This document shows, one piece after another, positions 38,524 to 47,304 of a DNA stretch of 64,000 bases. The position numbers and the translations under genes were made by a program. The DNA comes from Gloeobacter kilaueensis JS1 (lineage in GTDB: Bacteria; Cyanobacteriota; Cyanobacteriia; Gloeobacterales; Gloeobacteraceae). The stretch covers positions 3,534,001-3,598,000 of the forward strand of contig NC_022600.1 in NCBI RefSeq assembly GCF_000484535.1, written 5' to 3'. Under the pieces are notes generated by a model that saw only the letters and a program-made list of their open reading frames with translations, did no database searches and had not been told where the DNA came from. The number at the start of each line of letters is the position of its first letter. Positions within the stretch are counted from its first letter, which is position 1.

Positions 38524-41301
38524 ATGAACAAAAGTATTCTGCCTGCTCGCCTCCACACCCCGGCTTGCATTCTCTCTCTGCTGGCGCTTAGCCTCAGCCT
38601 CTCTCCCGCCGTTCTGGCCCGTCCCGATGTGCCTGCCAACCTCGGCAACGGCCTGGCTTCGCTGGTGCGTCAGGCGAATGCCAACGGCGGCACGCTCAAC
38701 CGCAGCGCCCTGCGCCCCGGCATCGACAACTCCCGCATCGCCGTCTTCGACAGTCAGAACCGCGTGCTCGTCCAGATCTTGCTGAGCGGCAGAAAGCCCC
38801 TCCAGGACGTTCAGCGCACCCTCCAGACGCGCAAGGAGTTTCAAGCGCTGCGCATCGGCGCTGTGAGCGACCGCTACCGCAAGGGCGTGATCGAAGCTTA
38901 CGTGCCCCTTGAGAAGGTGGCGCAACTGGCCCGGCTGCCGGAGGTGGCTGCCGTTCATCTTTCGCCAAAACCGTTCACCAATGTCGGTCTTACCACCAGC
39001 CAGGGCGTGGTGCAGCACAGAGTCGATCAACTGCCCGCCGGCAGCGACGGCACCGGCATCACCGTCGCCGCCCTCTCCGACAGCTACGACACCGCCACCC
39101 AGACGCTCTCTGGCCAGCCTTTGACGATTCATGCCGCCGAGGACATCGCCTCGGGGGACCTGCCCGGTCCCGGCAACCCCCTGGGCAACACCCAGCCGGT
39201 GGTGGTGATTCAAGACGGCACCGGTTTCGACGAAGGGCGGGCAATGCTGCAGATCATCCACGATCTGGCTCCCAAGGCAAAGCTCTGCAACGCCACTGCC
39301 GACGGAGGCCAGACCAACTTTGCCAACAACATCCGGGCACTGGCAGACCCGAACGGCCCCTGCAAGGCGAACGTGATCGTCGATGACATCTATTACCTCG
39401 ATGAGCCGATGTTCGCCGACGGCATCGTCTCTCAAGCAGTCGATGAAGTGGCCGCCCAGGGTGTGAGCTACTTTTCCTCGGCGGGCAACTATCCGTCGTA
39501 CACTGCCTACGCTTCCCAGGTCCGGATTGTGCCGGGCGATGCGTCGTCGCTGACAGGCACTAACATTAAGCTCACCGGCGTCGATCCTGCCCTTTACGCT
39601 GGCGGCTTCCACAACTTCAAAGCCAGCGGACTCGATATCGCTCAGACCATCTCGATTAGCAGCAGCGGCGGCACCCTCGTCTTCCAGTGGGACGACCCCT
39701 ACGACACCGTCCCTCCCCAACTGGGCGCAACCCTTCTTGATACCTCCGGCACCATCACTGCCGCTCAGCCGGTTGCCAGTTTTCCCCTGACTGCTACGGC
39801 AGGGCAAGGCGTCTCGATCACTGCCGACGGCGTGCCCACCGGCAGTGTGGACCTGGTGCTGACGATCATCGACCCGAGCGGCAACACGGTTACCTCCATC
39901 GACACCGGCACCAGCCCCGAGACGTTCACAGGCATCTTGCCCGTCAGCGGCACCTACACCATCCAGGTCTCAGGCTTCCAGGGTGCGACAGGTCCCTTTA
40001 CGCTGGTGGCGAACGAGGCGATTGGTCTCAAGCCCGTCACCTCCGACTTCAACTTGCTCTTCTTCGATTCTCAGGGCAACTTTGTCGGAGCACAGGCGGA
40101 CAACAACATCGTCAACCTGCGGCCCATCGAGATCGCGAGTATCAGCGGATTGACGTCGCTGCAGTTGGTGATTGCGCGGGCGAACACGCCAGCTGCCACC
40201 CCCACTCCGGCGAGCAAGTTGCGCTACGTGTGGTTTACTTCCGGTGCGCCTCAGGAGTACTACTCCTATCACTACCCGACCGTTTACGGCCACAACACGG
40301 CCAAAGGGGCAAGTAGCACGGCAGCCTACGGAGTGTTCACCCCCTACATCCCGGAGAGCTTTACCTCACCAGGACCGTCAATCATCTACTTCGACCCGAG
40401 CGGCAACCGCCTGCCCAGGCCGGAGATTCGCCAGAAGCCCGACATCGCCGCAGCGGACAACGTGAACACGACGTTCTTCGGCTTCGACGACACCCGCGAC
40501 CCGGACACCTTCCCCAACTTCAGCGGTACGAGTGCCGCTGCCCCCCACGCCGCTGCCATCGCTGCGCTGTTGTTGCAAAAGAATGGTGGTCCCACCTCCC
40601 TCACTCCTACCCAGGTGCGTTCCATCCTCAAAAAGAGTCCCTTCTTGCACGACCTGGACCCGTACTTTGCTTCCGGCAAGTTGACGGTGGATGGTACCCG
40701 CGTCTTCATCAACGTCGCCGCCGACGCCAATTCCACTTCCCAGTTCGATACCCGCGTCTTCCGCGTCGCCGTCGGTGGCACGGGCAGCGTGAGTTCTATC
40801 CTCTTTGACGGCACCAATGGCAACCCGACTGAAATAGTACCCGGCATCGCCTTCGATCAGCGCAGCGGTAATCCCGCCCCCGGTTTCCCATTCACGGTCG
40901 GCATCACCCAGGGTCTGTCTGCTTCCGACATTGCCGGTGTGCTGGGTCCGACGGCTCCGCCCCCGGCGGTGGCCGGCCAGTCCAACACGCTGACGGTGAG
41001 CATCACTCCCGGTGTCTTTACCAAGGGCAAGCTCTTTACTTTTGGTATCGACCGCGACGAGCAGCAGACGGCCTTTGTGCCGCCTTCGACCGCCGGGGGC
41101 AACTCGGCGGACCTGTTCGGTTCGGGGGTGTTGATTCCCCAGGGGACGATTGCCACCGGAGGAGTGAGCTTTACGGTGACGACCGGCAGCGGTCAGACGG
41201 GAACGGGTACCTTTGTCAACAATATCGGTTCAGGCTATACGAGTCTGGACGGCTACGGCTTCATCAACGCCGAGAACGCCCTCAACCAGCTCAAACCCTG
41301 A
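38524..41301 (+). CDS. Large secreted subtilase/sedolisin-like peptidase
   Basis: This 925-residue protein has a signal peptide (CILSLLALSLSLSPAVLA), a propeptide-like region and a split catalytic domain. The Asp is in VAALSDSYDTA (about residue 186) and the Ser in FSGTSAAAPHAAAIAALL (about 667), with SYFSSAGN as the oxyanion region. Where S8 subtilases have the catalytic His (HGTxVA), this protein has GFDEGRAMLQIIHDLAP, placing Glu there as in sedolisin (S53) triads. An inserted beta-sandwich (about 370-500) and a C-terminal beta-rich region (about 740-925) suggest surface or extracellular action. A consensus promoter precedes it. Confidence 0.82.
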   Translation: MNKSILPARLHTPACILSLLALSLSLSPAVLARPDVPANLGNGLASLVRQANANGGTLNRSALRPGIDNSRIAVFDSQNRVLVQILLSGRKPLQDVQRTLQTRKEFQALRIGAVSDRYRKGVIEAYVPLEKVAQLARLPEVAAVHLSPKPFTNVGLTTSQGVVQHRVDQLPAGSDGTGITVAALSDSYDTATQTLSGQPLTIHAAEDIASGDLPGPGNPLGNTQPVVVIQDGTGFDEGRAMLQIIHDLAPKAKLCNATADGGQTNFANNIRALADPNGPCKANVIVDDIYYLDEPMFADGIVSQAVDEVAAQGVSYFSSAGNYPSYTAYASQVRIVPGDASSLTGTNIKLTGVDPALYAGGFHNFKASGLDIAQTISISSSGGTLVFQWDDPYDTVPPQLGATLLDTSGTITAAQPVASFPLTATAGQGVSITADGVPTGSVDLVLTIIDPSGNTVTSIDTGTSPETFTGILPVSGTYTIQVSGFQGATGPFTLVANEAIGLKPVTSDFNLLFFDSQGNFVGAQADNNIVNLRPIEIASISGLTSLQLVIARANTPAATPTPASKLRYVWFTSGAPQEYYSYHYPTVYGHNTAKGASSTAAYGVFTPYIPESFTSPGPSIIYFDPSGNRLPRPEIRQKPDIAAADNVNTTFFGFDDTRDPDTFPNFSGTSAAAPHAAAIAALLLQKNGGPTSLTPTQVRSILKKSPFLHDLDPYFASGKLTVDGTRVFINVAADANSTSQFDTRVFRVAVGGTGSVSSILFDGTNGNPTEIVPGIAFDQRSGNPAPGFPFTVGITQGLSASDIAGVLGPTAPPPAVAGQSNTLTVSITPGVFTKGKLFTFGIDRDEQQTAFVPPSTAGGNSADLFGSGVLIPQGTIATGGVSFTVTTGSGQTGTGTFVNNIGSGYTSLDGYGFINAENALNQLKP

Positions 41302-41498
41302 GGCAGGGCCAGAGTACGCACCTGCTCCACTGCGGACAACACCGACCCGCCCCCACTGGCCGCCAGCCAGCCAGTGGGAAGCGCGGTTGCAGATGCAGTT
41401 CTCTTTCTGGGGAGAGAAGGCCAGGTATATCACGGGGTGGATGAACCCTGACCACCCTTATCGGTAGGCTGGAAGCACCTAAGACGGAATTGGGTGTT

Positions 41499-41711
41499 AT
41501 GGGAAGTTTACCGATCATTTTGCTGATTATTGGTTTTGTGGCTGCCATTACCTTTGGGTCGGTCGCCTGGTACAACTCCAAGCGCCCCCCCGGCTGGGAG
41601 CGGGCCAAAAAGCCCGAGGTCGTGCCGGATCTGACGCCCGAACAAAAGCGCTGGCCAAATACCCCCAACGAATCAGATGCCGGCAGCCCCGAGAATGTGA
41701 TTCGCGAGTAA
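41499..41711 (+). CDS. Small single-span membrane protein, Psb35-like
   Basis: The 70-residue protein has one N-terminal transmembrane helix (LPIILLIIGFVAAITFGSVA) followed by WYNSKRPPGWERAKKPEVVP and an acidic tail. The FVAAxTxGSxAWYNSKRP pattern recalls the conserved cyanobacterial protein called Psb35 (Ssl2148-type), reported as a photosystem II-associated subunit; this is recalled from memory and not checked. The ATG at 41499 is preferred over a TTG at 41490. A strong terminator follows. Confidence 0.6.
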   Translation: MGSLPIILLIIGFVAAITFGSVAWYNSKRPPGWERAKKPEVVPDLTPEQKRWPNTPNESDAGSPENVIRE

Positions 41712-41753
41712 TCGAGCCTTTCTTCCTCAACTGGTCTTCCACTTGATCGACTG

Positions 41754-41787
41754 GCGGTTCCTGGTATCAGGAGCCGCTTTTTTATTT
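41754..41787 (+). terminator. Rho-independent terminator, probably bidirectional
   Basis: GCGGTTCCTG and CAGGAGCCGC (41754-41777) form a 10-bp stem with one G-U pair and a four-base loop, followed by TTTTTTATTT. It ends the Psb35-like transcript. The run of T also forms part of the stop region of the convergent PP2C gene (stop 41782-41784). Confidence 0.85.
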
Positions 41788-43182
41788 GTCGCTTTGGCCC
41801 TGGTAATGCAGCAGGACGAAAGTGATGTTGTCGTGTCCCATCTTCTGGAGTGCCAGCTTGATCAGGTTCTCTGCGGCGGTCTGCAGGTTCTGTTTTTCGA
41901 GTAGAGGCAGCAGGAGTGTCTGCCAGTGGCGCTCGATGAAGTCGTAATCGGACAGCCCATCGCTGCAGAGCAAAATCAGGCAATCCTCCGGCAGCAAAAA
42001 AGTCTGCACCATCGGTTGCAGATGAATCGGGGGAATGACGCCGAGAGCCTGGGTCAACTGGCCGCAGCCTTTTGTCTGCTGCAGCGTCTGGCGAGTGACG
42101 CGGGCAGAGCTTACCTCGCGGTTGAGCAGATCGTCATCGACGCTGATCTGCTGGCAGTGGTGGCGGTCGATGAGATAGATGCGGCTGTCGCCAATGTTGA
42201 GCAGGTGCAGGAGCGGCCCACTCATCAGGCAGGCAACGGCGGTCGTGCCCATCTGCCGGTGTTCGCGGCGGCCCTGGCGCTGGTTGATTGCCCAGATGCG
42301 CTGGTGGGCTCGAAAGGCAATCTGCTTCAATTCCTGCCGGACCTCGGTCGCTTCGAGGTTCTGGCATTGATAGCTCAAGCAGAGCAGATCCTGCTTCAAA
42401 GCAGAGAGGGCAAGGGAGCTGGCGACCCTGCCGCCCTCATGACCCCCCATGCCGTCGCAGACGACGGCGTAGCGGCCCTGGGGCTCATGGTCGAAGCAAT
42501 CCTCGTTGTAGATGCGTTCGCCAGGATGGGTGAGGCCAAAGACCGCCTGCACCTTCGCCGAGGGAGCGCAAACAGCGGCCAGTTGTTCGAGGGCGGCGAG
42601 CAGATCGGCGGCAGCCTCGATCTGGCCTGCGCTCACCGCCTCGAAGATGGTTTGAAGCTGGGGAGCAAGGGGCTCAAGCTGCCGCCAGCACTTCACCAGA
42701 TCTGTCAGTTTCAGCTCAGGGGAATCGGGCTTGAGATAAAAAAATCGCACCTGCCAGCCCAGCACCCCGATGTTGTCGAGCGACAACAAAGAAGCTGCCA
42801 CCTGCTGCCGATAACACGGCTCCCAGAGCCGTACCAGTTGCATCAGCCAGCCGAGCTGTTGCAGGAGATCCGCTGCAGCCCACGCCTGCTGCAGAGTGGG
42901 CCAGGGCGTACCGTCACTGGTGAGAGGAACGTTGTCAAGAAGAATACAGGGGGTGGCCTGCCGGGCGGAGGGAAGTTGGGCGAGCACCTCCGGCACTGCC
43001 CAACGGCAGGCGTTCAACCGCTGGTATGGTTCGCACTCAGCAATGAGATGAGCGAGGGTCGGTGCCGGTGGTTGCTCCGGCTGCAGATCTTGAACGACCC
43101 AGGGCGAGGTGCTGAGAATCTGATAGCGAGCGCTGGCGGGCGCAGTGAGAGACCGGCAATCGCCAGTCGCAAGATAGTACAT
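41782..43182 (-). CDS. PP2C-family Ser/Thr protein phosphatase
   Basis: The 466-residue protein has an N-terminal region of about 210 residues, unrecognised and rich in Leu and Gln, and a C-terminal PP2C (PPM) domain. PP2C metal motifs are visible: NEDCFDHEPQGRYAVVCDGM, GGHEGGRVAS, MGTTAVACLMSG, LNIGDSRIYLI, LLCSDGLSDYD and KMGHDNITFVLL. The N-terminal part resembles that of cyanobacterial PP2C proteins that pair with kinases. It lies 111 bases downstream of the Ser/Thr kinase gene on the same strand and is likely its antagonist. Confidence 0.93.
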   Translation of the reverse strand: MYYLATGDCRSLTAPASARYQILSTSPWVVQDLQPEQPPAPTLAHLIAECEPYQRLNACRWAVPEVLAQLPSARQATPCILLDNVPLTSDGTPWPTLQQAWAAADLLQQLGWLMQLVRLWEPCYRQQVAASLLSLDNIGVLGWQVRFFYLKPDSPELKLTDLVKCWRQLEPLAPQLQTIFEAVSAGQIEAAADLLAALEQLAAVCAPSAKVQAVFGLTHPGERIYNEDCFDHEPQGRYAVVCDGMGGHEGGRVASSLALSALKQDLLCLSYQCQNLEATEVRQELKQIAFRAHQRIWAINQRQGRREHRQMGTTAVACLMSGPLLHLLNIGDSRIYLIDRHHCQQISVDDDLLNREVSSARVTRQTLQQTKGCGQLTQALGVIPPIHLQPMVQTFLLPEDCLILLCSDGLSDYDFIERHWQTLLLPLLEKQNLQTAAENLIKLALQKMGHDNITFVLLHYQGQSDK

Positions 43183-43293
43183 CGTTTCTATGGACCTTCG
43201 TTGAGAAGAAAACCGGACGGCAGCAGGGCAGGGCCGTCTGATCGCGTCTATAGATAAAAGCGAAATTGCTCCCCCAAGTAGCTCACCAGATCG

Positions 43294-46011
43294 TTAACGG
43301 GCTGTGCCCAGCTGGACCAGAGCTGCGTCGCAGGCGGCAATCTGGGCACTCAGATCGTTGATCTCACTGGCCTCGTAGTCGTAGTAGCCATAGGTGCTGG
43401 GGATAGGGAGTGTGTTCAGCATCTGCCGGCTACGCTCGAACCAGGAGCGGGCCTGCTGCCAGGCAGCGATCCGCTCTAAAGTAGCCGTCTTCTGGTTGCT
43501 GCCCAGGCGAGTGTAAGCGCGGGCGAGCTTTGCCCAGACATGGCTGAGGTCGCGATCGACCTGGAGGTTGGCCGGATCTTGAAAGGAAAGGCTGAGATAG
43601 AGTTCCTGGGCCCGGCGGAAGCTGGCGAGAGCAGAAGTCATCTCACCAGTCTGAGCAGATAGCGTACCGGAGCGAACATGGCTGCTGGCCAGGTCGTAGC
43701 GGTTCCAGGCATTGACAGGATCTTGCACCGTCAGCGCCTCGAACTGGGCAAGCGCCTGACGGTAGTTTTGTTGAGCGAGAGCGAGGTTGTGGTTCGCCGC
43801 CAGCCGATCGCCCAGGTTGAGATAGGCAGCCGCCAGATCGTGGCGGCCACCGGCGTTGAGGGGGTCCGCCTTTGCCAGAGCCTGGACAGTCGCCAGAGCC
43901 CTGCGGGCCGACTGGAGAGCCTGAGGCGCTTTGCCGGTGGCCTGCAGCATCTCGGCTACGCGGCTGCGGGCGTCTTCGAGGTCGCGCCGAAAGGCGGTGT
44001 TGGCAGGTGCTTGAGCGGCAATGCGCTCGAAGATGGCCAGCTCCTGGCGGTACTGCTGCAGGGCTCGAACGGTGTCGCCGCTCGCTTTGAGCATGTCGCC
44101 CAGTTTTTCGTGGCCAATCCCCAGCTTGTGCCTGGCCTCAAGGTCGCTCGGGTCCGCTGCTGCCAGCGCCTCGCGGATGGCCAGCGCCCGGCGATAACTC
44201 ACCAAAGCCCCGACCTGATCGCCCAGGTTGTTGTGAAAGTTGGGATTACCCAGGGTATCGCCGATGCGCTGGTGGGCGATGGCAAGCTTCTGGCGGGCCG
44301 GTACATCTATCGGCTTCGCCGCCTGGACCAGTGCTTTTGCGGTGCGGTAGCGGGCGAGGGCTCCCGCCGTATCGCCGCTCACCGCCAGCAGATCGCCCAT
44401 GGCGATGTCGCTCGTCACCAGGTCGAGGCGGAGTTTTGGATTGTTCGGATCTTTGCTCGTCAGCGCCTCACGCATCGCGAGCGCCCGCTTCTGGCTGCGC
44501 TCTGCTCCAGCCACATTGCCGAGATTGGCGTAGTAGCGGTTCCACTGGATAGTGCCGATGCGGTTGTAGGCGGTGGCCAGCTCCTGCTGCAGGGCCGGGT
44601 TGTCCCCCGATTCTTGATCGAGGCTGTCGAGATAGTCGAGCGCCTTTTTGACCAGCAATTGCCGGGCTGGAGTGGAGCCGGGCAGTGTCTCGATTGCATC
44701 GTGAATCTCGAACATGAACGAGTTGGCCAGCTGGCGCACGTCGTTGAAGCGGCGCTCGGCGCGCTGGGCCTGCCAGCTCGTCGCTGCGATCCCCCCCACC
44801 AGCAGGGCGACGATCAAAGCGCCCACGGCGACCCCCGCCCGGTTGCGCTGAATAAATTTGGCGCTGCGGTAGGTGAGGGTGTCGCGGCGGGCCAGCACGG
44901 GCCGTCCGACGAGATGGCGGTCGATATCTTCGCTGAACTGCTCGACTGAGGCGTAGCGCCGCCGGGGCTCCTTGCGCATCGCCATCAATGCGATCGTGTC
45001 GAGGTCGCCCACCAGAGCGCGGCGCAACCGCTCAAGCTGACCGGCGCGATTTTTGCTGAGCGGTTTGGTGGCAGTCGCGGCGGCGGATTCTTCGCGCCGA
45101 AAGATGGCGAGGCTGGGCCGCTCGGGCTCCTCCTCGCAGATCGTGCGCACGAGTTCCTGGGGCAGGGTGTTTTTGAGGCGGTAGGGCCAGTGACCGGTCA
45201 ACAGCTCGTAGAGGACGACGCCCAGGGAGTACACGTCGCTGGCGGTAGTGATCGCCTCGGCGCGCAACTGCTCGGGGCTGGAGTAACCGGGGGTCATCAT
45301 CCCCATCGCTGTCACCGTCGGATCGATGGGCTGGGCGAATAGCTCCGGGTTGAGGAGCTTGGCGATGCCAAAGTCGAGCAATTTGGGCACACCTTCGCCC
45401 GTGACCAGGATGTTGGCGGGCTTGAGGTCGCGGTGAACGACAAGATTCTGGTGGGCGTAGTGGACCGCCGAGCAGACGGTGCGAAAAAGCTGCAGCCGCT
45501 CGCGGATGCTCAGGTTATTTTGATCGCAGTAGACATCGATCGGCACGCCCTCGATGTACTCCATCACAAAGTAGGGCAACCCCGACTCGGTTGTGCCGCC
45601 GTCGATCAACCTGGCGATGTTCGGATGGTCGAGACGCGCCAGGATCTGGCGCTCGCTTAAAAAGCGCCGGACAATCGCCTCGCTTTCCATGCCGCTTTTG
45701 ATGAGCTTGATTGCCACCTGCTGCTCGTACTGCTCGTCGGCGCGCACCGCCAGATAGACGGCGCTCATACCGCCCTGGCCCAGTTCACCCACGACCTGAT
45801 AGGCACCGATGCGGCGGCCAACCATCGAAAAAGCGGGGGTTTCAAGCCACTCCCCCGCCTGCAGATGCCAGCTTAAAAGCGATTCGACCTCCTGGCGCAC
45901 CGCCGGATCCGGGCTGCAGGCTGCCGCCAAGAAGCGCTCGCGCTCCTCGGTGGGCTGCTCCAGAACCTGGGCGAACAGGTCGTTGACCTGCTGCCACACT
46001 TCAGGAGTCAT
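43294..46011 (-). CDS. Ser/Thr protein kinase with transmembrane helix and TPR domain
   Basis: The 905-residue protein starts with a helical segment (MTPEVWQQVNDLFAQVLEQP) found in kinases paired with ECF-type sigma factors. The kinase domain (about 65-345) has YQVVGELGQGGMSAVYLAV, QVAIKLIKSG, HRDLKPANILV and LLDFGIAKLL, so it should be active. One transmembrane helix (AGVAVGALIVALLVGGIAAT) precedes a C-terminal sensor of about 480 residues made of TPR-like repeats (for example ALVSYRRALAIREALAAADP). The ATG at 46011 overlaps the 3' end of the sigma factor gene by 11 bases, so expression is coupled; a GTG 12 bases upstream is an alternative. Confidence 0.93.
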   Translation of the reverse strand: MTPEVWQQVNDLFAQVLEQPTEERERFLAAACSPDPAVRQEVESLLSWHLQAGEWLETPAFSMVGRRIGAYQVVGELGQGGMSAVYLAVRADEQYEQQVAIKLIKSGMESEAIVRRFLSERQILARLDHPNIARLIDGGTTESGLPYFVMEYIEGVPIDVYCDQNNLSIRERLQLFRTVCSAVHYAHQNLVVHRDLKPANILVTGEGVPKLLDFGIAKLLNPELFAQPIDPTVTAMGMMTPGYSSPEQLRAEAITTASDVYSLGVVLYELLTGHWPYRLKNTLPQELVRTICEEEPERPSLAIFRREESAAATATKPLSKNRAGQLERLRRALVGDLDTIALMAMRKEPRRRYASVEQFSEDIDRHLVGRPVLARRDTLTYRSAKFIQRNRAGVAVGALIVALLVGGIAATSWQAQRAERRFNDVRQLANSFMFEIHDAIETLPGSTPARQLLVKKALDYLDSLDQESGDNPALQQELATAYNRIGTIQWNRYYANLGNVAGAERSQKRALAMREALTSKDPNNPKLRLDLVTSDIAMGDLLAVSGDTAGALARYRTAKALVQAAKPIDVPARQKLAIAHQRIGDTLGNPNFHNNLGDQVGALVSYRRALAIREALAAADPSDLEARHKLGIGHEKLGDMLKASGDTVRALQQYRQELAIFERIAAQAPANTAFRRDLEDARSRVAEMLQATGKAPQALQSARRALATVQALAKADPLNAGGRHDLAAAYLNLGDRLAANHNLALAQQNYRQALAQFEALTVQDPVNAWNRYDLASSHVRSGTLSAQTGEMTSALASFRRAQELYLSLSFQDPANLQVDRDLSHVWAKLARAYTRLGSNQKTATLERIAAWQQARSWFERSRQMLNTLPIPSTYGYYDYEASEINDLSAQIAACDAALVQLGTAR

Positions 46012-46579
46012 TGCTCGCTTCACTCATCCAGCGGTACAACCAGGCGCGGGCCACGCTCCAGTGCCGCTTGACCGTCGCAGGCGAGATCGCAAGCGCCTCC
46101 GCCGTCTGCTCGATCGTCAGACCGCCAAAATAGCGCAACTCGACAATCTGGCTCTGCTGGGGGTCGATCGTCTCCAGCACAGCCAGCGCTTCATCGAGGG
46201 CCACCAGTTCCTCGTCGCGCTCGGGCGAGGACAGCTCTGCCACCTTCTCAAGCGACACCTTGACAGCGCCGCCGCCCCGCTTGGCAGCGTTGCGCCTGCG
46301 GGCGTGCTCGATCAAGATCCGCCGCATCGAGCGGGCGGCGATCGCCAGAAAGTGTGACCGGCTGCTCCAGGGCACCTCACTCTGGCTCAAAAGGCGCAGG
46401 TAGGCTTCGTTGACCAGAGCCGTCGCCTGCAGCGTGTGGCCGCCGCGCTCGCTGCGCAGGCTGCGTTCTGCCAGGCTATGCAGTTCGCGGTAGATGAGTG
46501 GGGTCAGTTGGGCAAGGGCCTGCTCATCACCGTTTCGCCAGTCGAGGAGCAACTGGGTGACATTTGCCGGAGAGTGCAT
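46001..46579 (-). CDS. ECF-type sigma factor (Sig-70_X6/TIGR02999-like), kinase-linked
   Basis: The 192-residue protein has sigma region 2 (LIYRELHSLAERSLRSERGG, LQATALVNEAYLRLL) and region 4 (LRYFGGLTIEQTAEALAISP, ATVKRHWSVARAWLYR). The RGGHTLQATALVNEAYLRL pattern is typical of the ECF group encoded beside Ser/Thr kinases. It should direct RNA polymerase to a small regulon in response to kinase signalling instead of a classical anti-sigma factor. The ATG at 46579 is used. It heads a sigma, kinase, phosphatase run. Confidence 0.93.
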   Translation of the reverse strand: MHSPANVTQLLLDWRNGDEQALAQLTPLIYRELHSLAERSLRSERGGHTLQATALVNEAYLRLLSQSEVPWSSRSHFLAIAARSMRRILIEHARRRNAAKRGGGAVKVSLEKVAELSSPERDEELVALDEALAVLETIDPQQSQIVELRYFGGLTIEQTAEALAISPATVKRHWSVARAWLYRWMSEASNDS

Positions 46580-46878
46580 GCTGAGCCTCTTGAAATCACC
46601 AAAAAAACTTCACTGCGTGCAGGGTTTATCCAGGGGCAGAACATTTTTATAGGCCGCATTCGCAGGTTTATGCAGGGGCGGACCGACGAAGGAGAAAGGA
46701 TGCAGGCAGGTGCTGGGCGGCTGCGATGAGATACTGCTGCTCGAAGCTTTTTGCCGCCAGAGTGAAATGCTTACTTGATAGAAGCAGATCCTGGATCTCT
46801 ATCTGAAATCTTAGCGGTTGGGTGAGCCTTTTTCGCCCAGCTTTACGCTTCTTATGCGCTCGTTGACAGCACCACCGG
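46580..46878. other. Intergenic region upstream of the sigma factor gene
   Basis: No gene was found. A TATAAA on the minus strand near 46650 could be a -10 element for the sigma factor operon, but no convincing -35 was found. Confidence 0.35.
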
Positions 46879-47235
46879 CTAAGGTACCCGGATATTCGCC
46901 TCGCCGGGCAGGGTGAGAGGAGGAATGGCCGTCGTGGAATTAAAGAGCGCCTCGGCGGTGCAGAGACGGTCGAGCACTTCCTGGGCATCGATCAGGCGCT
47001 TGAGGACGACCTGACCGAAGCCTTTGGCGCTGCCGTCGCTGGGAAAGGGTTTGACCTCGACCATCACGACCGCTTCTTCGACCCTGTAGAGCCAGAAGGC
47101 TTCACCGTTCTCGACGATGCCCATCTCGATGCGCTCGATGCCCGGCTTGCGGCGCTGCACCTGTTCGTTCCAGATTCCCGAGGTGTCCCACACCCGTGCA
47201 ATCTTCCAGCCCTCGGTCAAAAAGAAGTATTTCAT
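46879..47235 (-). CDS. Conserved cyanobacterial hypothetical protein (118 residues)
   Basis: The ATG at 47235 gives the typical N-terminus MKYFFLTEGWKIARVWDTSG. The rest, IWNEQVQRRKPGIERIEMGI and LYRVEEAVVMVEVKPFPSDG, looks like a compact alpha/beta domain of a kind I associate with cyanobacteria without known function. There are no transmembrane helices or catalytic motifs. It lies 70 bases after the MFS gene on the same strand. Confidence 0.7.
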   Translation of the reverse strand: MKYFFLTEGWKIARVWDTSGIWNEQVQRRKPGIERIEMGIVENGEAFWLYRVEEAVVMVEVKPFPSDGSAKGFGQVVLKRLIDAQEVLDRLCTAEALFNSTTAIPPLTLPGEANIRVP

Positions 47236-47304
47236 TACCCGGCTCTGACTCGCTCTCTCCCATGCCAACTTTACCGCCTGAGCTGCTGAGATTCGCGCTT
47301 TTTA

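Noticed and set aside
38422-39807. Minus-strand frame of 461 codons opposite the subtilase-like gene
   Set aside because: No family features; the plus strand has a signal peptide and catalytic motifs.
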